From assembly GCA_036897445.1 (NCBI GenBank), contig JAYMTL010000020.1, positions 1 to 64,000 of the forward strand: a stretch of DNA of 64,000 nucleotides, in the 5' to 3' direction. Below are positions 62,927 through 64,000 of the stretch, piece by piece (within the stretch, counting starts at the first letter, position 1; every line of letters starts with the position of its first letter). The notes beneath the pieces are model-generated. The model searched no databases, was not told the DNA's origin, and worked only from the letters and a program-made list of their open reading frames with translations. The DNA is from Pelargonium tetragonum (taxonomy: Eukaryota > Streptophyta > Magnoliopsida > Geraniales > Geraniaceae). Both the position numbers and the translations under genes were made by a program.

Positions 62927-64000
62927 ACTTATAAGGATAAGGGAAAGGAGACACTATAATACCTGTATTACTTTCTATTGTACCTAATGTAGCTTATATG
63001 TGTTATACTAATTATATGTATTAGATTGTTTAAGATTTTCTTTCTTTAAGGTAAATGACTCTATAGGGATTTCTCGGAGGGGAGAAACCTTAGTAGTAGC
63101 CTGTCATAGTCTATGCTGCCTGACCAGTACGCTCTCTGCTTCTAATGCATCTCTAAAGTAACTAACCTACAGATAAAAAGTCTTCTAGATAGCAACTTTG
63201 GCACGGTTCCTTTTTGTAAATCTCTTTCTTTAGCTTTTGTGGGCTTACAGGAAAGTAATTAATTGAAAGTAAGAAAGATTTTCTTTAAGGTTCCTCTGTT
63301 TCCAATTCTAAAGCATTTAGGAGCGCTCTGAGGGCTTTTCTTATTTCTCTTATTTACCGGTTCCGGTGTAAAATGTCTCTGCATTATCAAAAGGGTTCCT
63401 ATAAAATGTAAAATGTATTTAATCGAATGCAAATAGCTGAAATGTAAATTACTGGATAGACTAAGCGGCGTTTTACTGCATTTTAATTGCCTTAGAGAGG
63501 GTTGCTTTTTCTTAAAGTTTTTAAGTAAAGTAGCTGTACTCCTTTACCTTATTTCAACGAGAACTTCTGGAATCCCTAAGAATAAAAAGCTTTATGAGAG
63601 CCATAAATATAGGAGACTCTAGTTGTGGCGTTTCCTGCTGCGGAAAGGCATAGCTTCATTTATATAATTCAATAAATTTTGTATGTTTCATAAAAATCTC
63701 TTTTAAACGTTAGGACTTCTTCTCCATCTGCTTGCTTTTCAAAAAGTATATGAAATCTATAGTAAACCTTTTCTGGTGAGTAATTGAATTTGACCCTTTA
63801 ATTACAATATTATATAACAATTCAGATCTAACGAGAATTTTTTTCTGAAAGACCCGACTCTCCGGATTAACTCAAGCAATAGCAGTTTAGTTCAAATATA
63901 TTTATAGTCTAAAGGGGCGTACCTACTTTACCCTTTTCTCTTTTGCTGTTTTTAATAAAGATTTTTGGACCCACTGACGGATAAATTTGTATCGTGGTTT
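62927..64000. other. Non-coding stretch
   Basis: I see no gene, RNA signature or repeat up to the end of the window. Confidence 0.6.

Noticed and set aside
63180-63215. GCACGGTTCC as the end of a group II intron domain V
   Set aside because: The complementary 5' half (GAGCCGT-like) is absent upstream. No domain V could be folded anywhere I looked.
1-64000. CRISPR array, insertion sequence, phage or retroelement remains
   Set aside because: No regularly spaced repeats, no terminal inverted repeats with a transposase frame, and no capsid, integrase or reverse-transcriptase motif were recognised in any frame I read.

Overview
This 64 kb window is a gene desert. I see no intact protein gene. 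The longest ATG-started frame is 103 codons (2982-3293, +), about what a random sequence of this composition would give. Hand counts on 300 scattered bases give about 35% G+C. The step TA is common and TG and CA are scarce.

The origin can be read from decayed tRNA genes. The two best are a plastid-type trnW(CCA) at 42765-42838 (+) and a mitochondrial-type trnQ(UUG) at 29380-29451 (-). Both align without gaps to the gene as I remember it from seed plants, at about 62 of 74 and 56 of 72 positions. That pairing is typical of seed-plant mitochondrial DNA. My best reading is therefore non-coding DNA of a large, unusually AT-rich plant mitochondrial genome. A nuclear copy of such DNA, or a gene-poor green-algal organelle, is less likely but not excluded. 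The trnW differences run mostly from G/C to A/T (9 of 12), so the sequence seems to be drifting towards A+T.

Layout. 1-10.8 kb is non-coding, with one tRNA relic between 11-bp direct repeats (3085-3170) and short rRNA-like strings of doubtful meaning. 10.9-21 kb holds a possible repeat copy and a C-rich island (15481-15660). 21-29 kb has a segment open on both strands (21.4-21.6 kb), purine-rich stretches, a hairpin and a (TA)7 run. 29-35 kb has the trnQ relic and small hairpins. 35.4-37.7 kb is the repeat-rich core, with a clear diverged direct repeat. 38.6-54.7 kb holds most of the tRNA relics, including trnW. 55-64 kb is non-coding, with purine-rich strand-biased pieces at 59.9-60.2, 61.9-62.0 and 62.8-62.9 kb.

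GC-rich palindromic octamers (GGGATCCC and GGAGCTCC, at least five copies each) are scattered through the window. No CRISPR array, insertion sequence, phage, operon, convincing promoter or group II intron domain V was recognised. The tRNAs are identified from memory of family sequences, not from a search.
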